From Morchella semilibera (Eukaryota > Ascomycota > Pezizomycetes > Pezizales > Morchellaceae), in contig CM018608.1 in assembly GCA_009192285.1 (NCBI GenBank), positions 328,201 to 392,200 on the forward strand: 64,000 nt of DNA, written 5' to 3'. Below are positions 1 through 9,089 of this stretch, piece after piece (position 1 is the stretch's first letter; every line of letters starts with the position of its first letter). The position numbers and the translations under genes are program-made. Under the pieces are notes generated by a model. That model had not been told where the DNA came from, did not search any database, and was given only the letters and a program-made list of their open reading frames with translations.

Positions 1-2
1 GG

Positions 3-404
3 CAGCACGGAAATCAGTTCGGGTATACTGGATATCAGGGTAACCCGTATGGAAATCAGTCTCAAAATTCCTACGGATATCCTCAACGCCCGTTTGAACG
101 GCGAGAATTCGGTAGCGGTGAAAGACGTCCTCCCGGTGTTTGTTACAGGTGCGGCCAATATGGTCACTACAGCAACGATTGCATTAATCCTCCTCTATCC
201 CGCGAAGACCAGTTTAGAATCCGACAGAAGAATGAAGAAGAGATGGCTCAGAGGATCCTGGCAAAATATCAGCCCGAGAACGTCAGAGCACCCGAAAATA
301 GACTGGGGACAAACCCGGAACAGTCGAAGAATGCTCGCATAGGAACACTCCCAACCGCCCCACCCAGCAAAACGCCAATTCAGTGCGATGACTTCTGGAG
401 ATGA
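3..404 (+). CDS. Gag C-terminal part with CCHC zinc knuckle (partial)
   Basis: The frame beginning at base 3 is open from the window edge to a TGA at 402-404. It encodes a Gln/Gly/Tyr/Asn-rich stretch and then a CCHC knuckle of the form CX2CX4HX4C (CYRCGQYGHYSNDC), the nucleic-acid-binding signature of retroelement nucleocapsids. The same frame reads on after the TGA to about 606, with a further basic segment (RYDQRAVIDRCVLRGMGRL). The TGA may therefore be a nonsense mutation inside a longer gag. The start is outside the window. Confidence 0.8.
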   Translation, partial: QHGNQFGYTGYQGNPYGNQSQNSYGYPQRPFERREFGSGERRPPGVCYRCGQYGHYSNDCINPPLSREDQFRIRQKNEEEMAQRILAKYQPENVRAPENRLGTNPEQSKNARIGTLPTAPPSKTPIQCDDFWR

Positions 405-756
405 AGTCCAGAGAGGTATGATCAGCGCGCCGTGATCGATCGCTGCGTGTTAAGAGGAATGGGACGACTCAACGGCAGCGGGGACAAAAAGAGAAGGCGG
501 GGTGGGCTTTTGGGAGCCGCTGGAATAGGTGTCTACTGCCATCCGTTGCCCAGCCATGCAAACAGAGGTAAGACACTTCAGACGGACTGTATGAAAGCTG
601 AAGTCTGACTGATACGCAGAAGGGTAGCGTTTTCACGAAGCAGAAGCCCAAGACGTCCGAAGGCCGAAGGGATACCAACACCTCTGGAGCGAGAAGAAGG
701 ATTCAGGCCTCCAACAGTCAACCCAAGGACCATAGAATGATGAGGAGATCAAGCTG

Positions 757-1545
757 GTGAGGAGGTTGTATCCCTCAGGAGACACTCCTATCAACGGGCT
801 CACCTGGGGTAAGCTTCTCAACATCGCCCCCGCCGTCAGGAGGGAGGTTGCGAAGAGTCTGGTTCAAGAGAGGACTCCGAGCACCTCCAAGAAGACCGTT
901 AAGTTTAAAGAACCTCCTGCCTCTACCCCCAAAGCTGAAATGGAAGACGTCCTCGCCGTTGACGCTGCTGTCGGCCAGAATCATGCGGGTCCTGACGATG
1001 GACCAGTCATCAACTTTTATACCTACGGTAGGATTCGTGTGCCGGGTAAGGGATACTACGGTATCAGCAGGATCCTCGTTGATGCTGGTTCGGTCATCAA
1101 CCTTATGCCCGAAGCAGTCGCCGAGGAGATGGGCTTAAGTAAGCAAATCAGTCCTCAGTTTAACGTGAAAACGGCAGATGGAAGCATCGCGGTAATTGAT
1201 CGCATGGTCACCGTGGATCTCGAGGTAGCAAACGTCTCCGCTACTATTAACTGCTATCTAATGCCTGGTCCGGGTAAACCTGCGTACGCTATCCTCACTG
1301 AGTCGTCGATGGCTTTAGACAGTGCCCATCAAGGCGACTATAGGACCAAGCACCTAACGTCATTAAGGACCAAGCTGGTAATGAATATCTCGGATTCCCG
1401 CGATTGGAAGGGAATGAAGACCAAGTTCTCCGGCGGGTATCACTTCGAAACCCCGCAGTCAGCATTGTCGATTTGGACGGAAGGAGTACGCTTGAAGACC
1501 TGGAAGGCGGCGAGCAACTCATGGCTCAGATTATCGCCCAGATAA
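757..1545 (+). CDS. Retropepsin-like aspartic protease region of the gypsy element
   Basis: The frame contains ILVDAGSVINLMP at about 1073-1111, which matches the D-[TSA]-G-[SA] active site of retroviral-type aspartic proteases, with Ala in the middle as in some gypsy elements. Downstream hydrophobic strands (MVTVDLEV, INCYLMPG) fit the fold. Upstream, TPINGLTWGKLLNIAPAVRRE resembles the gag-protease linker of fungal and plant gypsy elements. The real frame probably begins before the ATG, since coding-like sequence extends back to about 733. After about 1290 the reading becomes implausible, while the frame starting at 1404 looks like its continuation, so a frameshift near 1290-1400 is likely. 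Confidence 0.65.
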   Translation: MRRLYPSGDTPINGLTWGKLLNIAPAVRREVAKSLVQERTPSTSKKTVKFKEPPASTPKAEMEDVLAVDAAVGQNHAGPDDGPVINFYTYGRIRVPGKGYYGISRILVDAGSVINLMPEAVAEEMGLSKQISPQFNVKTADGSIAVIDRMVTVDLEVANVSATINCYLMPGPGKPAYAILTESSMALDSAHQGDYRTKHLTSLRTKLVMNISDSRDWKGMKTKFSGGYHFETPQSALSIWTEGVRLKTWKAASNSWLRLSPR

Positions 1546-1841
1546 TCAGAGAGACGAAGGAGCAAGATGCTCTGGACACTCTCGAAACGTTCTCTGTTTC
1601 CACCTCCGTTCCCGAGTCCGATGTTACGGACTCCCGATCCTTTTATCGCCCCTCCAAGTCTGATGTTACAGACTCCCGCCCCCTTTTCCACCCGTCCTCC
1701 CCAGGGTCCAAGGTGACGGACTTTCACCTCCTACTCTACCCGTCCGACCCTGATCCTCCCCTCCTCCCCTCACACCCTGCCGTCGCTGTCGCCGCAGGGA
1801 TCACTCCTGGAGAACAGGATTTAAAAGCCTTCCGTTACTAG
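1404..1841 (+). CDS. Gypsy inter-domain ORF with SDVTDSR repeats
   Basis: An open frame between protease and reverse transcriptase. Its first part (IVDLDGRSTLEDLEGGEQL, then MAQIIAQII) looks like a normal element protein. Its second part repeats a SDVTDSR-type heptad (about 1615-1640, 1660-1685, with a decayed third near 1710) in a Pro/Ser-rich context. It overlaps the end of the protease frame in another phase, which suggests the two were once continuous. No enzymatic domain is recognisable. It may be a linker of the polyprotein. Confidence 0.4.
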   Translation: MEGNEDQVLRRVSLRNPAVSIVDLDGRSTLEDLEGGEQLMAQIIAQIIRETKEQDALDTLETFSVSTSVPESDVTDSRSFYRPSKSDVTDSRPLFHPSSPGSKVTDFHLLLYPSDPDPPLLPSHPAVAVAAGITPGEQDLKAFRY

Positions 1842-2220
1842 GCCGCCGGGGGTCTGGTAACGGGGTAGAATACTCCCCCGGTAGGTACAGGAAAAAGGAC
1901 TCCCCCTGCGTGGTAGAGACGCAGACGAGGGAGGAAAAAGATGGGGTGGAGAAAGCCCCATCTTCGACGTTGAAATAAATAAAAAGAAGAAGAAGAAGAG
2001 AAAGTTCAGAAGAGAAGGAAGCAGATGTGCCGCCGGCGGTTGCGGTGAAGGGTGCGAAGAGTTGTGTCGTTTTCTGTTTGTCGGAGGTCCCCCTCCCGGC
2101 CAGCTATCCCGAGTGATAGGAGGGACCGAGCCGGAGAGTTGAGGGACCTCAACGGAGGAGATGAGAGAAGGAAAGGAAGGGAAGAAAGAAGCGTGGGAAG
2201 GGGTGGAATCATAAAGGAGT

Positions 2221-2820
2221 TTGGAGTCCAAAGGCCAAACTCTCGACCTCCTTCCAAAAGACGGGAGGAGTAACACCATTGGACCGGAGCTCGTCGAAAA
2301 ATCAACGAGCGACGAGAGAAGCAGCACGACTGGATCGGCTCCCGTTATTTCCAACGCCAACTCCAGCCCCAGCACCGGGACATCAATCCCCAGCCCCAGT
2401 CCCGAGGCTGCAGATATAGCCGTGGCGAGGATCGAGGAGCTGGATGGGTATAGGACCCGCTGTTCTGCACCTCTGAAGGAGGATGGCAGTAAAAAGGAAT
2501 CAGGGCTGCAAAGGCCTGATTCACCCTCCGGATCGGGGCTACAAAGGCCCGACTCTCTCTCCGACACCCAAAGTGCTGGAAAGAGCAGCAACCTGGGTGC
2601 TGGCCCCCCCGAAGCGTCGGTATCACTCTCCAGATGCCAAATGAACGCTGGGCAGAATAGCGTGACCGGATCCTCCAACCCCGAAGTTAGGCACACTTCC
2701 GAAATCGAGCCTCCAAAGACGATCGACCGCCAAGCCTCACAAATCGGGGCTGAAGACGACAGCGAGGGAGTCTTCCGCGATGTCCATGGCGCCTATCACC
2801 CTCTAATTAGTGAAGAATGA
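2221..2820 (+). CDS. Gypsy spacer ORF, Ser/Pro-rich, unknown function
   Basis: A 199-residue frame just upstream of reverse transcriptase, very rich in Ser, Pro, Gly and Glu, so probably disordered. It carries two copies of a SGLQRPDS motif (about 2500-2560), and a related GVQRPNS sits upstream near 2222-2240 in another frame, so the unit has been duplicated. No envelope-like signal peptide, membrane segment or cysteine pattern is seen. It ends at 2820, shortly before the pol frame opens at 2919. It is probably the disordered linker of the gag-pol polyprotein, separated by frameshifts. Function unknown. Confidence 0.4.
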   Translation: MESKGQTLDLLPKDGRSNTIGPELVEKSTSDERSSTTGSAPVISNANSSPSTGTSIPSPSPEAADIAVARIEELDGYRTRCSAPLKEDGSKKESGLQRPDSPSGSGLQRPDSLSDTQSAGKSSNLGAGPPEASVSLSRCQMNAGQNSVTGSSNPEVRHTSEIEPPKTIDRQASQIGAEDDSEGVFRDVHGAYHPLISEE

Positions 2821-2918
2821 TCGCGTTTACGGGATCAACACGACAGGATATCCTACGGAGGAGCGCCCAGCAGACTTTCATCGCCATATTGGCGAAGGCA
2901 CTGATTCCGACACTCTAG

Positions 2919-5900
2919 AGCGCTGGTTTAGCACATGCAATATCACTATCGGAGAAGCCGCAAAAAACCACCGAGGAAGTCCAAGCTGCGAAAAGACTCT
3001 TACATACCTGGCGGGATCAATTTAGCGACGACCTGGGCGCTTTACCCGAATGCAAGCTCGCCCGGCATTACATCCCGACTTATGCAGGTTCTATACCCCA
3101 TAAGGCTACAAACCCTCTCTATACTGCAGAGGAAGTGGAATGGATGCGCATCAACCTCCCCAAAATGTGCGAATCGGGTATAATCACGCACTCCAATTCT
3201 CAATGGAGTAGTAAACCCAAGTTCGTTCGTCGTAAGGATAACTCCCTCAGAATGGTACACGTATTCTGCAAGCTCAATCAGGCAACTATCAAATTCAACA
3301 CGCCTATGAAGAGAATAGAGCCTATCCTCAACAGTCTCATGCAAGAACAGTATCGTTGCTACTGGCAGGCAGATGCCTCAGTAGGATACTGGGGTGTACC
3401 GTTGGCGAGAGAGCACGCGTATAAAACTGCTTTCAACACCCCGTTTGGTCAGTTTTGCTATCTCCGAATGGGTATGGGGCTATCCGGCGCGGCGCATACG
3501 TATTCACGCATGAAGGCTATATTCGCCGGCCCGATCCCGGCTCCTAAATCCGAATCTGGGATTGCGGGTCAACATATCCAGCATAACCGGCGTACGGGAG
3601 GATCCATGTATGAATACTTCATGGATGACGATTATGGTGCTCATACTTCGTTTCAAGCCCAACACGACTTCCTCCACAACTATTACTTTCCTCGGGTAGC
3701 GTGGTCAGGACTAAAGCTCAATCCTAAGAAGAGCTGCTTCTGGACGAAGTCGTTGAAGTTGTTAGGGTTTGCAGGTAGTGGAGAAGAAGGATTACGTCCG
3801 TCGATAGATAAGATCGGGGCAATAGTCGATTACCCTACCCCCACCTCCGTCGCCGAAGTAGAGCGATTCCTTCACATTAGTACGTACCTGAAGCAATGGA
3901 TACCGGGCCGATCAGAACATTCACGCATTCTGAAGTCATCTATTGTATGCCGAGTGGATAGCCTAGGCCGAAGGCAAGAGCTAGAGCTGGTATGGAAAGA
4001 AGCCCACCAACGATCGTTTGAGCACATAAAATCAAGCATCGCCGAGAACGTAGTATGGGGAGGCGATCCTTCACTACAGTATCATCTGTCGACTGATGCA
4101 TCCAATCACGCTATCGGCGCGGTGTTGTTCCAGCTTATCGGGCACCCGGCAGGCACGTTAGCCACCTCAAAACTTCGGGATGCCGAACGTGTTATAATGT
4201 TTATCTCGAAGCCGTTTGCTCCGGCGGAAACCCGATACCATGCTACTGAGCGCGAGGCGCTAGCAGTGGTGAGAGCACTTGCCGAAATTAGATGGCTAGT
4301 CCTAGGATCTCCATATCCGATCAAGATATATACGGATCATCAAGCTCTTCTCTCCGTGCTTAGGGGTGATGAGGCAAAAGGAAGGCTAGTGAGATGGCAA
4401 GTACAAATCTCCGAGTTTGATTTAGAATTCCACCACGTTCCGGGTACACAAAACGTGCTCGCAGATGGCATGTCGAGATTGAGGACGCGGCGGAATAGCG
4501 AATCATACTGCGAATCCGCTGCGGTCGGTGAAGTTTGGAGAGAAGAAGGCGAGGAGCAGGCTAGGGGTCAGAGAGAGAGATTAGAGAGATGGGGCGAGTG
4601 GATAAGTGACGAGTGGTACGGTCTTATAGTAGAGTACAAGCTTACCGGGGAACTTCCCGTCTTGACGATCCTCAAAAGGATGAATAAGATAGCACCTGCG
4701 TCAGAGCCCGAGTTAGCAAAATGGAAGCGCAGACTGAAGCATCAATCAACTCGATTCATACTGGTGGATGAAAACCAAACAAGCACAGTCACCAAGAATC
4801 GCTGCTCTCTGCTGTACATCGAAAAGAGCGCAGAGGCAGCTATATGCGTGCGAAAAGATGAGGTTAAACCTACGCTTCAATGGGCCCACGATATTCATGG
4901 ACACTTCGCCGAGTCTATCACCTTGAAGAAGCTGATCGGGAGGTACTACTGGCCGACAAGACACCGAGATGCTTCCTATTACTGTCGATCGTGTGATTCA
5001 TGCCAGCGAGTTGGTCCTCTAAAGCCTTCTCAAGACTTACTACCGATCTTCCAGCTTCAACCTATGGATATGTGGGGCATGGACTTCCTTGGGCCGATCG
5101 CACCCGTGTCTCTAAAAGGGAATCGGTATGTGTTAATAGTCGTGAACTACTTCACACGATATCTCTTTGCGAAACCCGTACCGAAAGCCGATAGCGCTGA
5201 GGTAGTGAAATCGTTGATCGATCTGAGCCGGTTCGTGGGATGGCCGAGAGCAATATATCACGATAACGGATCACACTTCGTAAGCCAGGAAGTGCAGCAA
5301 CTTCTATCGTCATTCGGTGTGAAGCAGTATCCCGCGCCTAAATCACACCCTCAGTCAGTTGGACTCGCGGAAAGGTACGTTCAGCTAATCGTCGTGGGAT
5401 TGCGAACCTTAATGGCGACCTCCGAGGAAACACGATTGGTATGGGATCAGGTGCTTCCGCAGGTAGTCCACGCGATCAATACTAGGATCATTAGAACCCA
5501 CGGGTATACGCCCAGCCAGCTCCTTTTCGGGTACAACGTACGTAAGACCCGATTTGATGCTACTCCCCGCGATCAAATAGCGTCCGCGGTCCTCGCAGAC
5601 ACGCTGAAGTCCTCAACACCCGAAGGCCTGGAAGCATGGATCTTCAACCTCCGAGCGTCAAAATTAGAAGAGCTCAGGGACACCGTGCGTGAGAGGCTAG
5701 TCCGGAGGTCCCCAGATAAGAAGAAGAGGTTGTGGGAATCTCCTAAAGAGGGCGACTTAGTGATGCTGCGTCGATTTGAGGTGGATCGACAGCATGGACG
5801 CAAGTTCGAGGCGAAATGGGAGGGTCCATACCGTCTAGACAAAGTATCGTGGCATGGCAAAACTGGGAGAGTATTCGATCTGAAGACGGGGGCTGAAGCA

Positions 5901-6110
5901 CGCGTTAGAAAGTCGGGTCTTCACGAGAGAGTGCACCTAGATGATCTTAAAGTCTACATACCTCGAGAAGAAAGATGGTTAGGGCATGACGGTGATATAA
6001 GAGGTGGTCAGGGGACGAAAGAAGTGAGATTTGTCTGCGTCTGCGAGATATTAGATGAAGTGGTGGGAGAAGGCGGTATGATCGGTGAAGACGGCGTAAT
6101 TAGCATTTAG
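2919..6110 (+). CDS. Gypsy Pol: reverse transcriptase, RNase H, integrase
   Basis: The frame opens after a TAG at 2916 and runs unbroken to the TAG ending at 6110; the first ATG is at 3135. RT signatures begin before that ATG (LARHYIPTYAG, IPHKATNPLYTAEEVE). Further RT motifs are the FCKLNQATIKFNTPM block, the KTAFNTPFGQFCYLRMGMGL block and a catalytic FMDDDYG (about 3619-3640). RNase H shows LSTDASN, TEREALAVV, IYTDHQAL and NVLADGMSRL. Integrase shows an HHCC module (HDIHGHF then CRSCDSCQ) and a core with MDFLGP, HDNGSHF and the catalytic Glu in LAERY. A WEGPYRLDKV tail is the GPY/F domain. The product copies element RNA to DNA and inserts it. Entry into this frame must use a frameshift or an upstream fusion that is now broken. 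Confidence 0.93.
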   Translation, partial: SAGLAHAISLSEKPQKTTEEVQAAKRLLHTWRDQFSDDLGALPECKLARHYIPTYAGSIPHKATNPLYTAEEVEWMRINLPKMCESGIITHSNSQWSSKPKFVRRKDNSLRMVHVFCKLNQATIKFNTPMKRIEPILNSLMQEQYRCYWQADASVGYWGVPLAREHAYKTAFNTPFGQFCYLRMGMGLSGAAHTYSRMKAIFAGPIPAPKSESGIAGQHIQHNRRTGGSMYEYFMDDDYGAHTSFQAQHDFLHNYYFPRVAWSGLKLNPKKSCFWTKSLKLLGFAGSGEEGLRPSIDKIGAIVDYPTPTSVAEVERFLHISTYLKQWIPGRSEHSRILKSSIVCRVDSLGRRQELELVWKEAHQRSFEHIKSSIAENVVWGGDPSLQYHLSTDASNHAIGAVLFQLIGHPAGTLATSKLRDAERVIMFISKPFAPAETRYHATEREALAVVRALAEIRWLVLGSPYPIKIYTDHQALLSVLRGDEAKGRLVRWQVQISEFDLEFHHVPGTQNVLADGMSRLRTRRNSESYCESAAVGEVWREEGEEQARGQRERLERWGEWISDEWYGLIVEYKLTGELPVLTILKRMNKIAPASEPELAKWKRRLKHQSTRFILVDENQTSTVTKNRCSLLYIEKSAEAAICVRKDEVKPTLQWAHDIHGHFAESITLKKLIGRYYWPTRHRDASYYCRSCDSCQRVGPLKPSQDLLPIFQLQPMDMWGMDFLGPIAPVSLKGNRYVLIVVNYFTRYLFAKPVPKADSAEVVKSLIDLSRFVGWPRAIYHDNGSHFVSQEVQQLLSSFGVKQYPAPKSHPQSVGLAERYVQLIVVGLRTLMATSEETRLVWDQVLPQVVHAINTRIIRTHGYTPSQLLFGYNVRKTRFDATPRDQIASAVLADTLKSSTPEGLEAWIFNLRASKLEELRDTVRERLVRRSPDKKKRLWESPKEGDLVMLRRFEVDRQHGRKFEAKWEGPYRLDKVSWHGKTGRVFDLKTGAEARVRKSGLHERVHLDDLKVYIPREERWLGHDGDIRGGQGTKEVRFVCVCEILDEVVGEGGMIGEDGVISI

Positions 6111-6183
6111 TTGACGATGAAGATCATCAATCGATGAGAGACCCTATTTCTATTTTCCAACATTTATTAGTTAACGGTACAGA

Positions 6184-6414
6184 GCAAGCGGTGAAGCGGT
6201 GATGATTTTCCTACGTACTAGCTAGCAAGCGGTGAAGCGGTGATGATTTTCCTACGTACTAGCTAGCAAGCGGTGAAGCGGTGATGATTTTCCTACGTAT
6301 CAGTTAGCAAGCGGTGAAGACGTATTAGCTAGCAAGCGGCGAAGCGGTGATGATTTCCTATGGTTCAGCTAGTAAGCGGTGAAGCGGCGAGGGTTTTCTT
6401 ATATCTTAGCTAGA
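6184..6414 (+). repeat. 41-bp tandem repeat, six units, downstream of pol
   Basis: The unit begins GCAAGCGGTGAAGCGGTGAT and ends with a TACGTACTAGCTA-type stretch. Units start at 6184, 6225, 6266 and 6307 (period exactly 41), then 6332 (a 25-bp truncated spacing) and 6372, with divergence growing to the right. Each unit contains GCTAGC-like and TACGTA palindromic cores. The array lies between the pol stop and the polypurine tract, in the untranslated part of the element. Confidence 0.9.
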
Positions 6415-6672
6415 GAATCGGAGGGGTACAGGCGAGATTCCGTATGTTTGGTGGCAGTTGGCAGTTGGCGGTGTTCCCTATTTTTCTTAGTCTCCTAGCT
6501 AGCTAGCAGAAGGCGGTCTGCGGTGATGACGTTGATGATGCGGAGATGCGGTGATGATAAGATAAGGCGGAGATCTAATAGGCGGCAAGAGGTAAAAGGG
6601 GCGATGACGTATGTGCTGTTAGTAGCTAGAAAGGTGGTGAATTTGGAGCTAGTTTGGTGAACTAAAGGAACT

Positions 6673-6690
6673 AAAGAGAGAGAGAGGGGG
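6673..6690 (+). other. Probable polypurine tract
   Basis: An uninterrupted purine stretch (AAAGAGAGAGAGAGGGGG) immediately precedes the inferred LTR start TGTTGTGG. This is the usual position of the plus-strand primer of LTR retrotransposons. Confidence 0.6.
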
Positions 6691-6691
6691 T

Positions 6692-7015
6692 TGTTGTGGG
6701 GCGAAGATTAGGCAACCAGCGTGTAAGCGAGGGCTGAGAGTGCGGCTAGAGATTAGCGCGCCTTGGCGCCTTGGCGATGTTTTGTCACGTGGCGCGTTTG
6801 ATAGTTCACTGCTTTGTTTCCTTTCGTTCTCATCATCATCATCATCAATAATCATCAGTTTCACGTTTCATCGGCTCGATCATAGTTTCGAGCATATGAG
6901 CACTGTGAATAGGTGAACCAATCAAATAATCAAAATCATCGTCACTAAAGCCTCTATCTAATCAAAACCTCTTTCTCTACCTAAAACCTTCAACCTCGTG
7001 TCCGCAGCCACAACG
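6692..7015 (+). repeat. Probable 3' LTR of the gypsy element (about 324 bp)
   Basis: It starts TGTTGTGG directly after the purine tract. It ends near the inverted counterpart CCACAAC(G) at 7008-7015. LTRs of this class commonly begin TG and end CA inside short inverted repeats. A (CAT)n stretch lies at about 6831-6847. The partner 5' LTR is outside the window, so identity and the exact 3' end cannot be confirmed. Confidence 0.5.
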
Positions 7016-7126
7016 TGAGACATGAAGCTGAGACCATCGGAGAAAATCGGAACTACACGGCTATTCCCAGCGCCAAGTCTATGGCGGGTATTCATCGCGG
7101 ATAAATCTTTATCCATCGCATGCTAG

Positions 7127-7390
7127 TTAGACCCAGTCCCACGGAACGACACAGGAAGAGTTGATGGAGAAGGTGTGTACGCTACCGGCGCTGGACAGTG
7201 TACTTTGGCTAGGTGCTACACCAGGCCCCAAGTCTCGATAAACGAATCCATCTTTGCCTGTTCTCATCCCATGCGGACACACATGAAGGCTGCCTAGCTG
7301 CGTGGCCAGGTCCCCCATAGGGCTGAACACGAGACTACTATAGCATATACCCAATGTGGCGAGGCTCACTATAATCAATGCCTTGTACAT
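7127..7390 (-). CDS. Possible small secreted protein (87 aa), unrecognised
   Basis: A single-exon frame with a real ATG. The N-terminus (MYKALIIVSLATLGICYSS) has a Lys followed by a hydrophobic core, like a signal peptide. The mature part is short, with few cysteines and no known motif. It lies just outside the 3' LTR with no clear promoter, and its ATG overlaps a TACATG element common in this DNA. It may equally be a chance frame or a relic. Confidence 0.25.
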   Translation of the reverse strand: MYKALIIVSLATLGICYSSLVFSPMGDLATQLGSLHVCPHGMRTGKDGFVYRDLGPGVAPSQSTLSSAGSVHTFSINSSCVVPWDWV

Positions 7391-9089
7391 GTTTTTGAGC
7401 TTAGGTTGAACCTATCTACATAGCAATATCCTACAACCAGTATATACTTACCTACAGTCAGTCTTGATAAGACTGAAGAAGAGTCTGGCTCGGAGAAGCG
7501 ATTGAGCTACATGTAGTCATTAGAGCGGCCCTCAAATATAATTAATATTATTCTGTTGGGGTTCCCCCTCCCCCCACAAAACGCAAACGGCTCGGCAAAA
7601 TAATATTTGGGGCTATTACCGAGACTTTCATTTTTTTTTTCTTTTTTTCCCTTGGGGGAAAATTTCAATCTAAATCATGCCCGCTGAGTAAATTGATACA
7701 TATGGCCAATGGATGATACTAGTACCAAAAAGCAAAAAATCCCCACACAGCTACGAATTGAATACTCCGCATGAAGAATACAGAATGGGTTGAAACACCC
7801 ATCCAACCACAAAGGATGTAAAATCTCCATTCCCCATAGGAAGGATTACATGTACGTAAGACGGCAAGTCCCGACTCAACTCCAATTACCTCTCGCGTTT
7901 CTGGATACGAAAAACAACGTGCACTGCTTTCCCCTCGCCAGACTGGTACTAGGTATTGGTCGGTCCATTATCTCAAAGCAGAGCCAATGATGTGAATATT
8001 TATACACATTTCCTAATATCAAATGAGGCCGATACCCACTAGTACCCACTTATGTACATGTATGTACTGATTTCACCCCACATCTAAACACCTGTCCTTC
8101 CATCAGTGATCGATGACACCTTCGAGTGATTTCCCATGAGTGAGAAATCTCGCATCACTCCCCATGTTTTCTGCCGTTTGCCCACCACACGTTCCGTACG
8201 TACGGAAAAGGCAACACGGATTTTAAACCAGCCCGCAGCCGCCCTTGTGCAGCAGCAAGAGTAAAAGTGAAGGTGCATTTGCCATGGCCATATGGGTTTT
8301 CCGAGGAAAATGCCCCGGCCCCCGCGTGGATAGGATTCCCACCTTGGTATTCTTAAATACTCTGTGAATGTAGGTAGATTTAAAAAAGCCTGGTGCCTCG
8401 AGCCGCACGAAACGTCGAGAACTGCGTATCGTATCAAAATGTTAGGATGAACGTAGCTTATGTGTGCGTGGAACACTGGGGAGTGATCACTTGACTGGAC
8501 TTAGCTAGTCGATAAAGAAAACATAATGTGAAGAAAAGCAGGTAATTATAATTAAGCATCGTTCACTGCTCAAATTCTTTAACTTTTTCGGTCCTGCCGT
8601 AACTCCAACTCTTCACAAATACAAAGAAAAAGCGACCCAAAGATGAAGCCCATGCAGAATTATAAAGATAATATGAGGGAAAAAACTTTTTTCTTATCAC
8701 TCCCAAAACCCAGGAAATGACATTAATCAAAGGTAGAAACAAAGGTATAAGAAACAAAGGTATAAGGCAAGGAAAATGCAAATCCAGACGCCGCTATCAA
8801 ACAAATGAATTGTATTTCAAAAAGAACGGTGTGCCCCCCCACACAGTTTCATGCATAATGACCCCCACGTTTCAACATTGGGTGCATATCATAAAATTCT
8901 TACATACCCCACCACCCACCAACGCCTGCATCGTCGATCCCCCTCATTGTCGGTAATCTAGATGGCATCTGTGTCGTGTATCGTATCAGTTTCCCGCTAT
9001 CGCGCAGGCGCAGAACCAGGCTATAAAGCTGCCAACCCTAGTCCCGCCCGTCGGTACGCATTTGTCTAGAGAGCATGACAATTAAAAAA
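7391..9089. other. Gene-less stretch
   Basis: No convincing coding frame. It contains three TACATGTA palindromes (near 7510, 7849 and 8054), a poly-T run near 7629 and a short direct repeat of GAAACAAAGGTATAA at about 8735-8765. The right end probably holds the 3' untranslated region of the AcuK-like gene. Confidence 0.6.

Larger units (their letters stand above)
1..7015 (+). mobile_element. Ty3/gypsy LTR retrotransposon, 5' end outside window
   Basis: Order of parts is gag zinc knuckle (about 131-175), retropepsin-like protease (about 1000-1300), reverse transcriptase, RNase H, HHCC zinc-binding domain, integrase core and GPY/F tail (all in 2919-6110). A 41-bp tandem array, a purine tract and a probable 3' LTR follow. 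RT-RNaseH-integrase order defines the Ty3/gypsy class. No chromodomain is visible after the integrase. The 5' LTR, primer-binding site and most of gag lie left of the window. The pol frame is intact, but the gag-protease part is split over several frames, so this copy is probably not autonomous. The right boundary is inferred from a terminal inverted repeat (TGTTGTGG at 6692, CCACAAC at 7008). Confidence 0.93.

Noticed and set aside
568-619. Intron-like segment (GTAAGA, CTGACTGA branch, CGCAG) inside gypsy gag
   Set aside because: Splicing it does not join the gag frame to an open frame: the gag-frame junction creates a stop within three codons. The element is also damaged here, so this is probably chance.
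1821-2696. Long reverse-strand frame of 291 codons in the gypsy spacer
   Set aside because: It is the complement of the Ser/Pro-rich spacer ORF, starts without clear signals and has a low-complexity composition with no domain.
6184-6414. Regular repeats that might suggest a CRISPR array
   Set aside because: Units are contiguous without unique spacers, sit in a retrotransposon, and the organism is a fungus.
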